From assembly GCA_018398815.1 (NCBI GenBank), contig CM031595.1, forward strand, positions 139,466,679-139,530,678: a stretch of 64,000 nt of DNA, read 5' to 3'. Each line of letters opens with the position of its first letter. The first letter of the stretch is position 1. Of the stretch, positions 53,577 to 64,000 are shown piece after piece. Made by a program: the position numbers and the translations under genes. The notes under the pieces were generated by a model. The model saw only the letters and a list, made by a program, of their open reading frames with translations, had not been told where the DNA came from and searched no databases. The DNA comes from Conus ventricosus (Eukaryota > Mollusca > Gastropoda > Neogastropoda > Conidae).

Positions 53577-55417
53577 AAAAATAAGACAGGAATTGCAGAC
53601 CTAAAGAAGAGTGATGGCACGAAAACCGAAACGGATGAGGAGAAGGCGGAGCTGCTAAACAACTTTTTTCAGTGTTTTTACTGTCGAGGATCCAGGATCA
53701 CTCCCTGAATTTGAAAGATATGAGTATGTAAGTGAACTTGAAGACTTTGAAATAACAACAGAATCAGTCAAAAAGATACTAAGTTGGACAAGAACAAGGC
53801 ATCCGGTCCAGATGGCATCCCACCCATTATCCTAGCACAGGCAGCAGAAGAATTAGCCCAACCAATAACCATGCTGTTCAGAAAGTCACTTGATAAAGGT
53901 CAGCTCCCGAAGGAATGGAAAATGGCGTTTGTGTCCCCAATATTTAAGAATCTTAATTAGAAGGGAAGCAAGGCTGTAGCGAACAACTACCGTCCTGTGA
54001 GTTTGACTTGTGTAGTGTGCAAGATTATGGAGAAAATGGTGAGAGGGCAAATTCTGGACCACCTGATCAGAAACGAGCTGATATCAGAGCATCAACATGG
54101 ATTTGTGCCAGGACGTTCCTGTACCACACAACTGCTTGAAGCCCTAGGTTCATGGACGAGTACACTGGAAGAGGGGGGCTCAGTTGATGTGGTCTTTTAT
54201 GGATTATCAGAAGGCCTTTGACTCTGTCCCACACAGGAGGCTTGTACAGAAACTGTCTGCAAGTGGAGTTAAAGGTAAAGTCCTAGACTGGATAGCAGAT
54301 TTTCTAAGTAACAGGAGACAAAAAGTCGTCATCAACGGAGCCAGTTCATCAGAAGGCAATGTGACAAGTGGTATTCCACAAGGATCTGTGCTTGGGCCGA
54401 TGCTGTTTGTTATATACATAAATGACTTGCCTAGAGGGTTGAAGACTACTGCCAAGATGTTTGCAGATGATACAAAGCTTTATGTGAGAAGTGATACTGA
54501 AAACGGTCCGACAGATCTCCAGGACGACTTGAACAACTTGCAAGAATGGTCCAACAAATGGCTACTGCGTTTTCACCCAGACAAATGCTGTGTTTTGAAG
54601 ATTGGCCGGAACAATGAAAATGAGTATTACATGGGGAAAGAGTCGGATGGCAACAAAACAAGAGTGAGACTAAAAGAAACTGAAAAGGAAAAAGACTTAG
54701 GCGTTGTAGTGGATAATAAACTCTCGTTCAAAGAGCAGGTTGCCCAGACCACATCAAGGGCCAACAGAATGGTTGGACTTATACGCCGATCTTTTGATTA
54801 TCTGTCCGAGAGAACTTTTGTACTTTTGTTCAAGAGCATGGTCAGGCCACTGTTGGAATATGGTCACAGCGTCTGGCAACCACATTCCAAAGGTCTATGT
54901 AGTGACATTGAGGATGTGCAACGTCGTGCAACAAAGACACTGAGCCATCTCAAAGACAAACCCTACCCTGATAGATTGAAAATTTTGAAGCTTCCGAGTC
55001 TTGAGCACCGCCGTCTTCGGGGTGATATGATTGAAACTTATAAGTAGGCTTACCTCAATGGAATGTACAACACCATGAACTTATGTTCGAAAAGGACAAT
55101 AAAAGCCAGTTAAGAGGAAATTCAATGAAGCTGAAGAAAAGCAGAAGTAAATTAGCAGTTAGAGCAAATTTTTTCTCGAATAGGATCAACAATACTTGGA
55201 ACAATCTCCCAGAGTCAGTGGTTTCGGCGCCATCAGTGGATGCTTTCAAGAGAAGACTGGATGAACATTGGAAAAATCTACCATCATTGTACAATCCTAT
55301 TTGCCAAGAATAACTTCTGGAAAACTGAGCTTGCACGCAATGCTAGAAATCAAAGTTAGAATTAGATAGACGAATAGGCTCTTTAAAGGTAGAGCCTCAA
55401 TCGCTCTTATTACTATA
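53577..55417 (+). pseudogene. CR1-like LINE, copy 1, 5'-truncated and broken
   Basis: RT order: GIADLKKSDGTKTETDEEKA, AEELAQPITMLFRKSLDKGQ, NNYRPVSLTCVVCKIMEKMV, HGFVPGRSCTTQLLEAL, DYQKAFDSVPHRRLV, GIPQGSVLGPMLFVIYINDL, then the catalytic FADDTKLY and YPDRLKILKLPSLEHRRLRG. Compared with copy 2 it has a 12-base insertion with a stop (about 53950), a one-base insertion near 54190 and a 6-base insertion near 55046. The 3' end AGAAATCAAAGTTAGAATTA to CTTATTACTATA matches copy 2. The assignment to the CR1/L2 group rests on these RT motifs and the tandem 3' tail. Confidence 0.85.
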
Positions 55418-55748
55418 GGCCCCTACTAACTTGTCACCTCCCAAATCAAGTGTAGGCCTACTGGTGTAGCCTATCTTAAAAAATTTATATAAAGGGGGTA
55501 GTCCAAAGATAGAATATCCTCAGTTTTGATGTTCTGCATTTTAGTTTCCACCTGACCTGACCTTACCTGTGACCTGACCTGCATTATTTTGCGTCTAGAC
55601 AGTATCACAGGTACCGACGCTGCTAGTTTACTCACTGAAACACAACAAAATTCCACTTTAGCTTACAAAACGGGGCTTACCCTAAAATTCACTGTCAGAC
55701 TTGCTAGTTTTGTTAATTCATTTGTAAATTATGAATTTCTGCATTTAC

Positions 55749-55870
55749 AAATACTGCTCGAGCTATAGAAGACTCGACTTCGTCGTCCATCTTGAATATT
55801 GATGATTCTGACGAACATGGCCGCCATTGGCCACTGCTATCTGATGTCTCCAAACTCGATACAAACGAAT
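55749..55870 (-). promoter_or_regulatory. Possible promoter and first exon on the minus strand
   Basis: On the minus strand, GTGGCCAATGGCGGCCATG (about 55815-55833) combines a CCAAT box with a YY1-like AATGGCGGC. About 30 bases later, CAAGATGGACGACG gives an ATG at 55790. The frame MDDEVESSIARAVF ends at TTT|GTAAATG, a usable donor at 55748, in phase 0. The candidate exon at 45131-45170 starts in phase 0, so the join would be open. An overlapping ATG (GCCATGTTCGTC) starts a different frame. This is a hypothesis for the TNRC6 5' end. Confidence 0.25.
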
Positions 55871-57397
55871 AAATACAATTACATGAATCTTTCCCAATTG
55901 AAGTCCATTACAATAATTCATTCTTAGAACGTTGCTCATGACACATCTGTTTTCAACAGACTTAATCAAGCATATATGCATTTCAACGGTTAAGGACTTT
56001 CTCGACTTCACGCCGACCTCGTCTCCCTCTTCGGAAAGCCAAGTTTGCCTGGTTGGAACGAGGTCAAAATTACAAAAACAGTAAACAAAACCCTTCTGTT
56101 TACAATTGCGTAATCTTATACGCAGCTACTTTTCTAGCAACCCTTATCCACATGTACTACAGATCCGACTGCAAACATTACGTACAAAGCTAACTAGACC
56201 CAACACTCACCTGACAGAAATACAATCGCGTCTGAGCTGCTGGCCAGCTAGGCTAGCGTGTGCCAAATTGGCCTAAGGCCTGTTCGATGGGCTTCCCTAA
56301 AAATGCACTTTCAACACAGATTCTGCCTGAGAATAAGCTTGCAACATAAACAAAAGTTTTTACTGCACTGACTGAAAAGTCATCGTGACTGCTGTTCGAA
56401 ATACATTAGAATCTGTGTCAGCGCAAGTTGAGCAGACAGGTCTCCGTCTGGCCAAACGAGCGGCCATCAGTCTGCATTCGGTTGGCAATGCTCAACTCTA
56501 GCCTCGCTTTGCGCAAACTCAAACCAGTCACGTGATAGGCCTGCTCATGTATAGTGTCTCGTTCGAGTGACTCCCTTTCCTATCAGAACGAGTTGTCCGA
56601 TGCTCCGTTTTCAGTTATTTGTCTCCAGTCATAGGCTGTTGTCTTTCAATTGAAATAATAACACTGGACTACTGGGGAAAAATGAGTCTAATGTGTATCT
56701 GAATCCACGCACAATGAAAGCGATGCGGTTTGACCTTGACCTTAAATTTTGGTTCAAGGTCATTTTATACCGTAGTTGCATTTTTCCACGCTCCGAATGT
56801 CATAAGCTTAGTAGGGCATAACATAGCATCTTTCATAGCAGTGCACATCCACTGTCAGACACGAATGACAAACACATTGCTACTAAAATAAAAGAGGCAA
56901 TATGCACTTTCGACTCGTTTTAAATAATCATAATCTTTGACACATGTGAAACAAGCTATATGCGAATTGTATGTAAATTTACATCAAATAGGCCTATGTG
57001 TCTGCTTGTGTGTGTGCGTCTGCATGTGTGTGTCCGTGGTAAACCTAAATGTTGGCCACTTATCGCAAAAGCCTTGCACGATCGTGGTTCATGGATTAGG
57101 AATTCGAAGCCTGTGCATGAGACAGTGAACAGCTGGTGTCACTGCTAATGTCTCCGTTGTTAGACTTTGAAATTGTTAAAATGGATGAAACATTGTCTCC
57201 CTGGATTGTTTCGCCATTTTGCTTCACTCGTGGTGAATATTTTTTGCAGAGTTTTACCACATGCCTGTGGTTTCCTGCTGCGTTGGCTTTGCCCTCTGGC
57301 GATTCTTGACATTCTGTTCAAAGTTCTAGGGCGACGGTGGTTTGGTACAAGTGTCAGTTTAAAGAAGTCGGGAAACTTTTCAGTAAGCTTAACTTCA
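55871..57397. other. Non-coding sequence 5' of the putative promoter
   Basis: Mixed composition with no domain-bearing frame. It contains a short GT-rich stretch at about 56997-57035. It may include the degraded 5' LTR of the Gypsy element, but I could not identify its start. Confidence 0.35.
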
Positions 57398-57526
57398 TGG
57401 TGGCAGCGGTGGGATAACTGTAAGTAAAAGAACCTTTTACTGCCGAAACCCACATAAGAGCCATTACTGTACTTCGTTCATCGAACGATTCAGATTAATC
57501 AGTCAGACTGCTTCAACATTTCAACA

Positions 57527-57880
57527 ATGGATCATTCTATACCACGTATGGACTGGACATCAGACAATCTGTCTGATGCGTTCAAGCTTTTTGAACAGCG
57601 AATCAAATTGTACATGATAGCTAAGAAAATAATAGATAATGAAGTAAAACAGTTATAAACAAAAGGATTATGGGTAAGACGCATGCGCAGTGTTTCAGCG
57701 GCGGACGTCGTCTGCTAGTCTGTACTGCAACACTACTTCCTTGAACTAATAATAGCTGAAACACCTGATGATGATTTTAGAAAAACACTTCTATCAAAGG
57801 AGAGAGAATTCAAACTAAGTGATGCTCTTGCATTAGGCAGGACATATGAAGCCATCATCTGCCCTGCCACTGAGAAATGA
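57527..57880 (+). pseudogene. Gypsy gag fragments
   Basis: The first part starts MDHSIPRMDWTSDNLSDAF and continues KLFEQRIKLYM, the usual opening of Gypsy capsid proteins, and stops at 57658 within the inverted LTR fragment. The second part (about 57743-57880) reads AETPDDDFRKTLLSK, then FKLSDALALGRTYEA, typical of the capsid C-terminal region. An inverted 96-bp LTR fragment (57639-57734) separates them. Confidence 0.6.
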
Positions 57881-57888
57881 AACTCAAG

Positions 57889-57968
57889 AGCGGTATTTGG
57901 ATCATAAAGGAACATATACCACTAGAAGTGGCCGTGTTGTGCGACAACCAAAAAAGCTTGACTTGTAA
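57889..57968 (+). pseudogene. Gypsy pol C-terminal tail
   Basis: The frame reads RYLDHKGTYTTRSGRVVRQP and ends KKLDL and a stop. The TRSGRxVxxPxxLDL ending is characteristic of the integrase C-terminus of Gypsy polyproteins. It follows gag sequence directly, so several kilobases have been deleted. Confidence 0.65.
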
Positions 57969-58008
57969 CTATAATCAAAAGACTTCGACAAAAACAAAAA
58001 CAAAAACC

Positions 58009-58170
58009 CGCTCCTCTGTGGATATAATAATATTATGATGATCCAACAGTGTGTTTGTTCAGAGACTCGGGTGAAAGACCCCGCTCCTCTGTGGATATAA
58101 TAATATTATGATGATCCAACAGTGTGTTTGTTCAGAGACTCGGGTGAAAGACCCTGCTCCTCTGTGGACA
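58009..58170. repeat. 73-bp tandem repeat, about 2.2 copies
   Basis: CGCTCCTCTGTGGATATAAT at 58009 is repeated at 58082, and a partial third copy begins near 58155. The copies are almost identical. They lie between the pol stop and the polypurine tract. Confidence 0.9.
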
Positions 58171-58465
58171 AAATAGATTAAATTGAAAGTTTTTTTGTTT
58201 TGTTTTTTATAAGAGGGGAGATGTAGCAGTGTTGCAGTACAGACTAGCAGACGACGTCCGCCGCTGAAACACTGCGCATGCGTCTTACCCATAATCCTTT
58301 TGTTTATAACTGTTTTACTTCATGGAAACGCAACGAAGCATCGTGTCAAGCCGTGTGACTTGTATGCATGATTTGTGTATGAGTTAAGACATTCACTATA
58401 CATTACAGAAGGGTAAGGCTCGAGTCGCATGAAGCAATATGCACCCTTCTGTTGGGGGGAAAAAC

Positions 58466-60083
58466 ATATTGATCCTAGCACAGGCAGCAGAAGAAATAGC
58501 CCAACCAATAACCATGCTGTTTAGAAAGTCACTTGATAAAGGTCAGCTCCCGAAGGAATGGAAAATGGCGTTTGTGTCCCCAATATTTAAGAAGGGAAGC
58601 AAGGCTGTAGCGAACAACTACCGTCCTGTGAGTTTGACTTGTGTAGTGTGCAAGATTATGGAGAAAATGGTGAGAGGGCAAATTCTGGACCACCTGATCA
58701 GCAACAAGCTGATATCAGAGCATCAACATGGATTTGTGCCAGGACGTTCCTGTACCACGCAACTGCTTGAAGCCCTAGGTTCATGGACGAGTACACTGGA
58801 AGAGGGGGGCTCAGTTGATGTGGTCTATATGGATTATCAGAAGGCCTTTGACTCTGTCCCACACAGGAGGCTGGTACAGAAACTGTCTGCAAGTGGAGTT
58901 AAAGGTAAAGTCCTAGACTGGATAGCAGATTTTCTAAGTAACAGGAGACAAAAAGTCGTCATCAACGGAGCCAGTTCACCAGAAGGCAGTGTGACAAGTG
59001 GTATTCCACAAGGATCTGTGCTTGGGCCGATGCTGTTTGTTATATACATAAATGACTTGCCTAGAGGGCTGAAGACTACTGCCAAGATGTTTGCAGACGA
59101 CACAAAGCTCTATGTGAGAAGTGATACTGAAAACGGTCCGACAGATCTCCAGGACGACTTGAACAACTTGCAAGAATGGTCCAACAAATGGCTACTGCGT
59201 TTTCACCCAGACAAATGCTGTGTTTTGAAGATTGGCCGGTACAATGAAAATGAGTATTACATGGGGAAAGAGTCGGATGGCAACAGTACAAGATTGAGAC
59301 TAAAAGAAACTGAAAAGGAAAAAGACTTAGGCGTTGTAGTGGATAATAAACTCTCATTCAAAGAGCAGGTTGCTCAGACCACATCAAGGGCCAACAGAAT
59401 GGTTGGACTTATACGCCGATCCTTTGATTACCTGTCCGAGAGAACTTTTGTAATTTTGTTCAAGAGCGTGGTCAGGCCATTGTTGGAATATGGCCACAGT
59501 GTCTGGCAACCACATTCCAAAGGTCTATGTAGTGACATTGAGGATGTGCAACGTCGTGCAACAAAGACACTGAGCCATCTCAAAGACAAACCCTACCCTG
59601 ATAGATTGAAAATTTTGAAGCTTCCGAGTCTTGAGCACCGCCGTCTTCGGGGTGATATGATTGAAACTTATAAGTACCTCAATGGAATGTACAACACCAT
59701 GAACTTATGTTTGAAAGGGACAATAAAAGCCAATTAAGAGGAAATTCAATGAAGCTGAAGAAAAGCAGAAGTAAATTAGCAGTTAGAGCGAATTTTTTCT
59801 CGAATAGGATCAACAATACTTGGAACAATCTCCCAGAGTCAGTGGTTTCTGCGCCATCAGTGGATGCTTTCAAGAGAAGACTGGATGAACATTGGAAAAA
59901 TCTACCATCATTGTACAACCCTATTTGCCAAGAATAACTTCTGGGCAACTGAGCTTGCACGCAATGCTAGAAATCAAAGTTAGAATTAGATAGACGAATA
60001 GGCTCTTTAAAAGTAGAGCCTCAATCACTCTTATTACTATACTATACTATACTATACTATACTATACTATACTACACTATACT
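58466..60083 (+). mobile_element. CR1-like LINE, copy 2, with (ACTAT)n tail
   Basis: The sequence is near-identical to copy 1 from ATCCTAGCACAGGCAGCAGA (58470) to TCTTATTACTAT (60040). The 5' end is truncated. The 3' end has about nine ACTAT units (60036-60083), as usual for CR1/L2-type 3' tails. It is inserted in the LTR of the Gypsy element. Confidence 0.88.
58469..59937 (+). pseudogene. CR1-like reverse transcriptase, copy 2
   Basis: Open from the truncation point to 59737. Motifs: AEEIAQPITMLFRKSLDKGQ, NNYRPVSLTCVVCKIMEKMV, VYMDYQKAFDSVPHRRL, GIPQGSVLGPMLFVIYIND, MFADDTKLYVRSD (catalytic Asp pair), LGVVVDNKLSFKEQV. The frame then passes into a second one (59707-59937) with RANFFSNRINNTWNNLPESV and AFKRRLDEHW, the normal C-terminus. 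The same frame change occurs in copy 1. The endonuclease and N-terminal RT are missing, so it cannot be autonomous. Confidence 0.85.
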
Positions 60084-60519
60084 ACTGCCCAGCCTGCAGA
60101 CGTCAAACAAGATGAGAGAACAAACGTACTGGCAGGTAGGTAACAATAAAAGCTAGATTACAGCTTGGCTGACTTTGAGAAAAAAACAAACAAACTAAAG
60201 AATCACCTCAACAGACAAGATCGAAGCCACCATACTATAGACCATCTTGCAGAACTTAACATCAAAAGAGGAAGTGGCCAACACACCAAGACCAAACTAA
60301 TGGAGGAGCAAGAAACAGTATCAATCAAATACATATCGGAATAATGTCCAGACTAACACTGTGAAGACACCTAGGAATTGGGGCACTCATACTTTACCTT
60401 TCTAATGGCAGGCACAGATCATTAAACAAGCGTCAACTGAAATAACAGACTGAATTTCTCAGGATCCCCTGTTTTATTGACTGCAAACGTATGCCCACTG
60501 GTAAAAAAAGGAAGAAGAC

Positions 60520-61930
60520 ATTATTAGAGGATGGACTGAATATTGCTCTGAACTCCGCTGCAACAAAAGGCACAGGATATCCAAATTGTGCTAACAACAC
60601 AGGATTCATCAAATGAGGATGACTTTCTAGCGCCCAGTGAATAAGTCTCAGCTGCAGTGGAATGTGGGAAGGCTGTAGGCATCGACAACATCCTTAGAGA
60701 ACTCTTGAAACATGATAGGGAAGCATTTGTTGATTCCAGCCTCACTGCCATCTGCAAAAAAAAATTGGCACACTAAGGAGTGGCCATGGACTCCGCTCAC
60801 TAATCGTCATCCTTCCCCAGAGAATGAATCTCAAACATTGCCAGAACTACCGCATTATAAGTTTAATCAGTTATGCCAGTAAAGTAATGCTTAAAATCAT
60901 TCTGAATAGATTGCAAAAATAGATAAATACCATTGTTGCTGAAGAACAGGCTGCCATTGGATTCTGCAAAAACAGAAGTACCATCGAACAGGTTTTCAAC
61001 TTACGTGCACTTTCCGAAAAGATCTCCAGCACCGGACGGGGTGGGGGTGGGGGTACAATGTCTTCAAGGACTTTAAGCTTAAGAATCAAGTTAGGACGTT
61101 CAACAGAGCTTGACATAAGGCACTAAGGACTACAATGAAGAAATCTGACGTTGACAGAAGAAGCTTCAAGTTATCAACACCATCCAGCAGCTGTACTCCA
61201 AAGCGTAATGCTCAAATATGATGCTTCTGGAGAACAGTTCCATACTTTAGCTGGGGTTCGTCAGGCTGCATCTGATCTCCTTCACTTAAAGATCATGTGA
61301 GCACAGTCAGCATTGGAGGAGGAACCATCACAAACCTTCGATTTGCAGATGACACCGATGGCCTGGCAGGCAGTAAACAATAACTTGCTAAGGATATTGA
61401 ACGACTGGATGCAACATCAATAAGATATGGCATGAAAATCAGCGTAGAAAAGACAAAGTTGACTACCAGTCACAATGCTATCATCAGTACTGATATATAA
61501 CTATCCATGGTCAGAAGCTATTCAACAGTAGTGTTACTTGGGGTCCATCATTAGCAGTTGAGAGATCCAGACCGGAAATGAGCTCAAGGGCAGCAAAGAT
61601 AACCACAACTCTGTCTTGGTTATTACTTGCATGGAAGGACAAGAACATCTCCATGACAAAGAAAATCAGGCTCCCGTGAGCACTAGTAACATAGACCTTC
61701 CTAGCAGATCAGGAAAGAGGAAGCCAAGCTATAGAAATGAGATGTTATAATAATAATACACTAAATATAAGATATTCTGATCATATCACCAGTTAAAAAG
61801 ATCTACTGACGTCAATCAAGGGAAGAAAACTGCGTTGGTATGGCCATGTAACAAGATGCAATGGCCAAGCTGAAACAGTTCTCCAGAGAAATCTTGAAGG
61901 AGGGAGCCGGGAGAAAAACAGGAATTTTAA
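60520..61930 (+). pseudogene. Very old LINE reverse transcriptase remnant
   Basis: Pieces in several frames in RT order: CQNYRIISLISYASKVML (about 60840), AEEQAAIGFCKNRSTIEQVF, FKDFK, AGVRQAAS (degenerate PQG region), FADDTDGLAG (about 61340, catalytic), MKISVEKTKLTTSHNA, KGRKLRWYGHVTRCNG (about 61820) and LEGGSREKN. Many stops separate them. The FADDxDGLAG version marks a different LINE group from the other two RT copies here. The ends are approximate. Confidence 0.7.
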
Positions 61931-64000
61931 AAAAAACCGACATACTGACAATATTACAAAGTGGACAGCACAAAAACATTTGCAGAGACCTAGGCTTTGG
62001 CATAGAACCGACAGAACTGGGTGAACTGAGTGAACTGTTCTTCAGTGGTGTGCTCACACGATTCACCAATGGGTTCAGAGAGAAGCACATGTAAAGTTCT
62101 GAAGAATGTTTTAACTACGTGAACTGTATCTTCCTGGTTTCAAATGACTGCACAATCGTTTGCAGTTAAACTTGCCCTTTCTTTGCTTACGCAGTTCTTT
62201 TTCTCCAGGTTACAAAGAAGAAAAAGAAACACCCGAAGGTGCTGGGGAGGACCCAGAGAAGCACTGTCTTCGCCTGCCTTTAGAGCAGTCCTGTACCACC
62301 CTTGGAGGCCTGCGCTGTGTTGACGATGGGTACAGGCACGCACAGGACACTCCATTAAGATATCAAGGGACATAACTGCTCCTGAACAGAGGTAAATTAG
62401 ACTACAGGATGCAGCTCATAACAGCCTTAAAGTAGCATCCCCATGGGTGTACCAGCCCGTATTTCATGACTGCAGAGCCCACCGGCGAAAAACACCACCC
62501 TCCAGCTGCCGAGCACACCCCACAGACCCAACCACCCCTGCCCACGGACAGACGAAGACAGCGCCACTCCAGACACAGCCAAGCTTTCGCCATACAAAGA
62601 TATTTATTATTATTCTCACCTTTGGCAATTCCACTTGCTATCGCCAGTCTAAAAAGTACAACTTCCATTCTCTTTTCTCTAATACCTTCAATTAAAACAT
62701 TTTTTCTCTTGAGGTTATTTAAAATCGATTTCATCTTCAATTTTTGAAAGTATTTTCTATATGTTAAAGTTCGGCTTTCTTTTTCTTTAGTTTTATTTTG
62801 TTTCATACTTTCTTATGCGAAAGTTTTTACTCGCATTTTGATCAAAAGAAATCCAAAAATAGCTTATCGGGTATGTTTAAACCGATCTTTATTATTTTTT
62901 TTTTCAATTTCGTATATTTGTTTAATTGTTTGTTGACATAGTGATCCTACCGCAATTTTCATTTCTGTATTGATTTCCGCTGCGTATTTCGTATTCTCCA
63001 GTAATGAGGTAAGACCCCCCCCCCCCCCCCCTTCCCCACACACACACACAAAAACAAAAACAAAACAAAAAAAACCACTTCTTTTCTCGTTTTGTCCTAA
63101 TACAGTGTAAGCATTAAATGATTTGAAATATATTATGGACAAATATAATTATTTCCATACCAGAATAAGTACTCCGATTGCAGAAAATACTATTTTTTTT
63201 AAAATCAAGTCTACTTTATTTCAGGGGTTTTCATTTTCTCAGTATGTAACAAAGAAGAAGAGAGAGATGTTCTTTGTCTGTCAGTGTTTCATAAATTGTA
63301 CCTTCTGAAATTCTTGGTTTTTAACAGTGTAAAATAAAATAAAAAGATAACAAAATGAATGCCAGTTACCATTAAAATATGTTGTGGGTCTGGATGGGAG
63401 ATCTCCTGATCTTCATTAATTTTAGAGAGTGGAGATGCAATTATTTTAACAATTCTGCGCATGTCATGTTTCTGGATTCCTTCGACATCCTAAAAGCACT
63501 TTTTGCACCCTTTCTGTTTGTACTGACCGCCGTTTCAAAAACGGAAAAAGATACTTACAATCCCTAACCACAGTTTCTAAAACTTAACAGTAATGTATGC
63601 CAGCCGCACAGGTCTTTTTTATCCGTCTGACGATGTCAGACTCACAGATCAATCCGGGTATTTCATGCAGTTTCCTCGGAGCAAAAGAGCAGGTGAATAA
63701 ATATCCTATCAGATACAGAAATGAGATTGATCACAAATGAATGTGCTTGTTTACTAATAACAAGACAAACAAACACAACAACAAAATCGTTTCACTAACA
63801 GTGACTCAATGTTGTAAAGTCACCTGAAACTATACCCAACTTTATCCTGTATCTTCATATATATCTGCAACACTATCACACTCACAAGGACTGTTTTACC
63901 CGACTCAGTCCTCATCTCAGGGATGCTTTGGTATTAGCTGGATATTTCTACTAGCTGAGTCTGTCATAAACATGCAGTAGGCTGATGGAGTAGATATCCT
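61931..64000. other. Right-edge unassigned sequence
   Basis: AT-rich. The short frame at 61861-62094 plus continues LINE-like sequence into ICRDLGFGIEPTELGELS, which I cannot assign. A poly-C run is at about 63015-63031. I see no exon of a recognisable gene. Confidence 0.35.

Larger units (their letters stand above)
57639..58323. repeat. Perfect 96-bp inverted repeat of LTR sequence
   Basis: 57639-57734 is the exact reverse complement of 58228-58323, with 493 bp between. The right arm is the LTR 5' region in place next to its polypurine tract; the left arm is an inverted copy inside gag. Confidence 0.95.
57398..58465 (+). mobile_element. Ty3/Gypsy-type LTR element, internally deleted
   Basis: Features in order: a primer-binding-site-like TGGTGGCAGCGGTGGGAT at 57398, gag start at 57527, a gag middle segment (about 57743-57880), the extreme C-terminus of pol (57889-57968), a 73-bp tandem repeat, a polypurine tract AAGAGGGGAGA (58211-58221) and the LTR start TGTAGCAGTGTTGC (58222). 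Protease, RT, RNase H and integrase core are absent. The LTR is interrupted by the CR1-like LINE at 58466. A 96-bp inverted copy of the LTR start lies inside gag. Confidence 0.7.

Noticed and set aside
62402..62806. Minus-strand 134-residue frame
   Set aside because: It shows no recognisable domain and a skewed composition. It could be chance, and I see no supporting splice or promoter signal.

Overview
The window is animal nuclear DNA from an invertebrate, most likely a lophotrochozoan and probably a gastropod mollusc. The basis is spliced exons with long introns, very dense DNA transposons and LINEs, tRNA-derived SINEs, abundant (GT)n/(GA)n arrays and poly-C/poly-G runs, and no bacterial-style operons. 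The species is an inference and cannot be read directly from the sequence.

The only host gene I can support is a GW182/TNRC6 (gawky) homologue on the minus strand. Three exons join in compatible phase: 25112-25246, then 14584-16574 (about 660 codons, rich in GW/WG motifs), then 5559-5675. A 40-nt exon at 45131-45170 also fits by phase, and a 5' exon with a CCAAT-type promoter at about 55749-55870 is possible. The C-terminal part of the gene (UBA-like, PABP-binding and RRM regions) is not here and should lie beyond the left edge. Nearly everything else sits in its introns or 5' flank.

The introns are a layered archive of mobile elements. From left to right: a 3.3 kb TTAA-flanked foldback element derived from a piggyBac-like transposon (2126-5473); a transposon with a MADF-bearing element nested in it (6869-7902 and 7182-7725); a zinc-finger element full of simple repeats (8039-9547); a large inverted duplication with a broken THAP exon (11712-14168); a short TTAA element (18481-19157); two related zinc-finger elements (19423-20057 and 23359-24196) around a decayed EN/RT LINE (about 20080-23325); a full-length I-like LINE with gag, EN, RT and RNase H and a 12-bp target duplication (28417-34367); a dead Tc1/mariner (36792-38335); a piggyBac with a LINE tail inserted in it (38603-40360); another zinc-finger element (40928-42394); an intact Tc1/mariner (45310-46932); zinc-finger elements at 48886-50099 and 51220-51771; an element with a hAT C-terminal relic (52344-53396); two copies of a CR1-like LINE (53577-55417 and 58466-60083) with an internally deleted Ty3/Gypsy element between them; and a very old LINE (60520-61930).

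The most interesting pattern is a set of at least five elements whose ends read CA..TG, each flanked by a perfect 6-bp direct repeat (CTATTC, GGCATT, CGCCAC, CACTTA, GGTCCT). Several carry a single zinc-finger first exon, and one carries a hAT dimerisation-domain remnant. Three loci also share a GC-rich, hairpin-forming module. These look like a mostly non-autonomous hAT-related radiation with an atypical target-site length.
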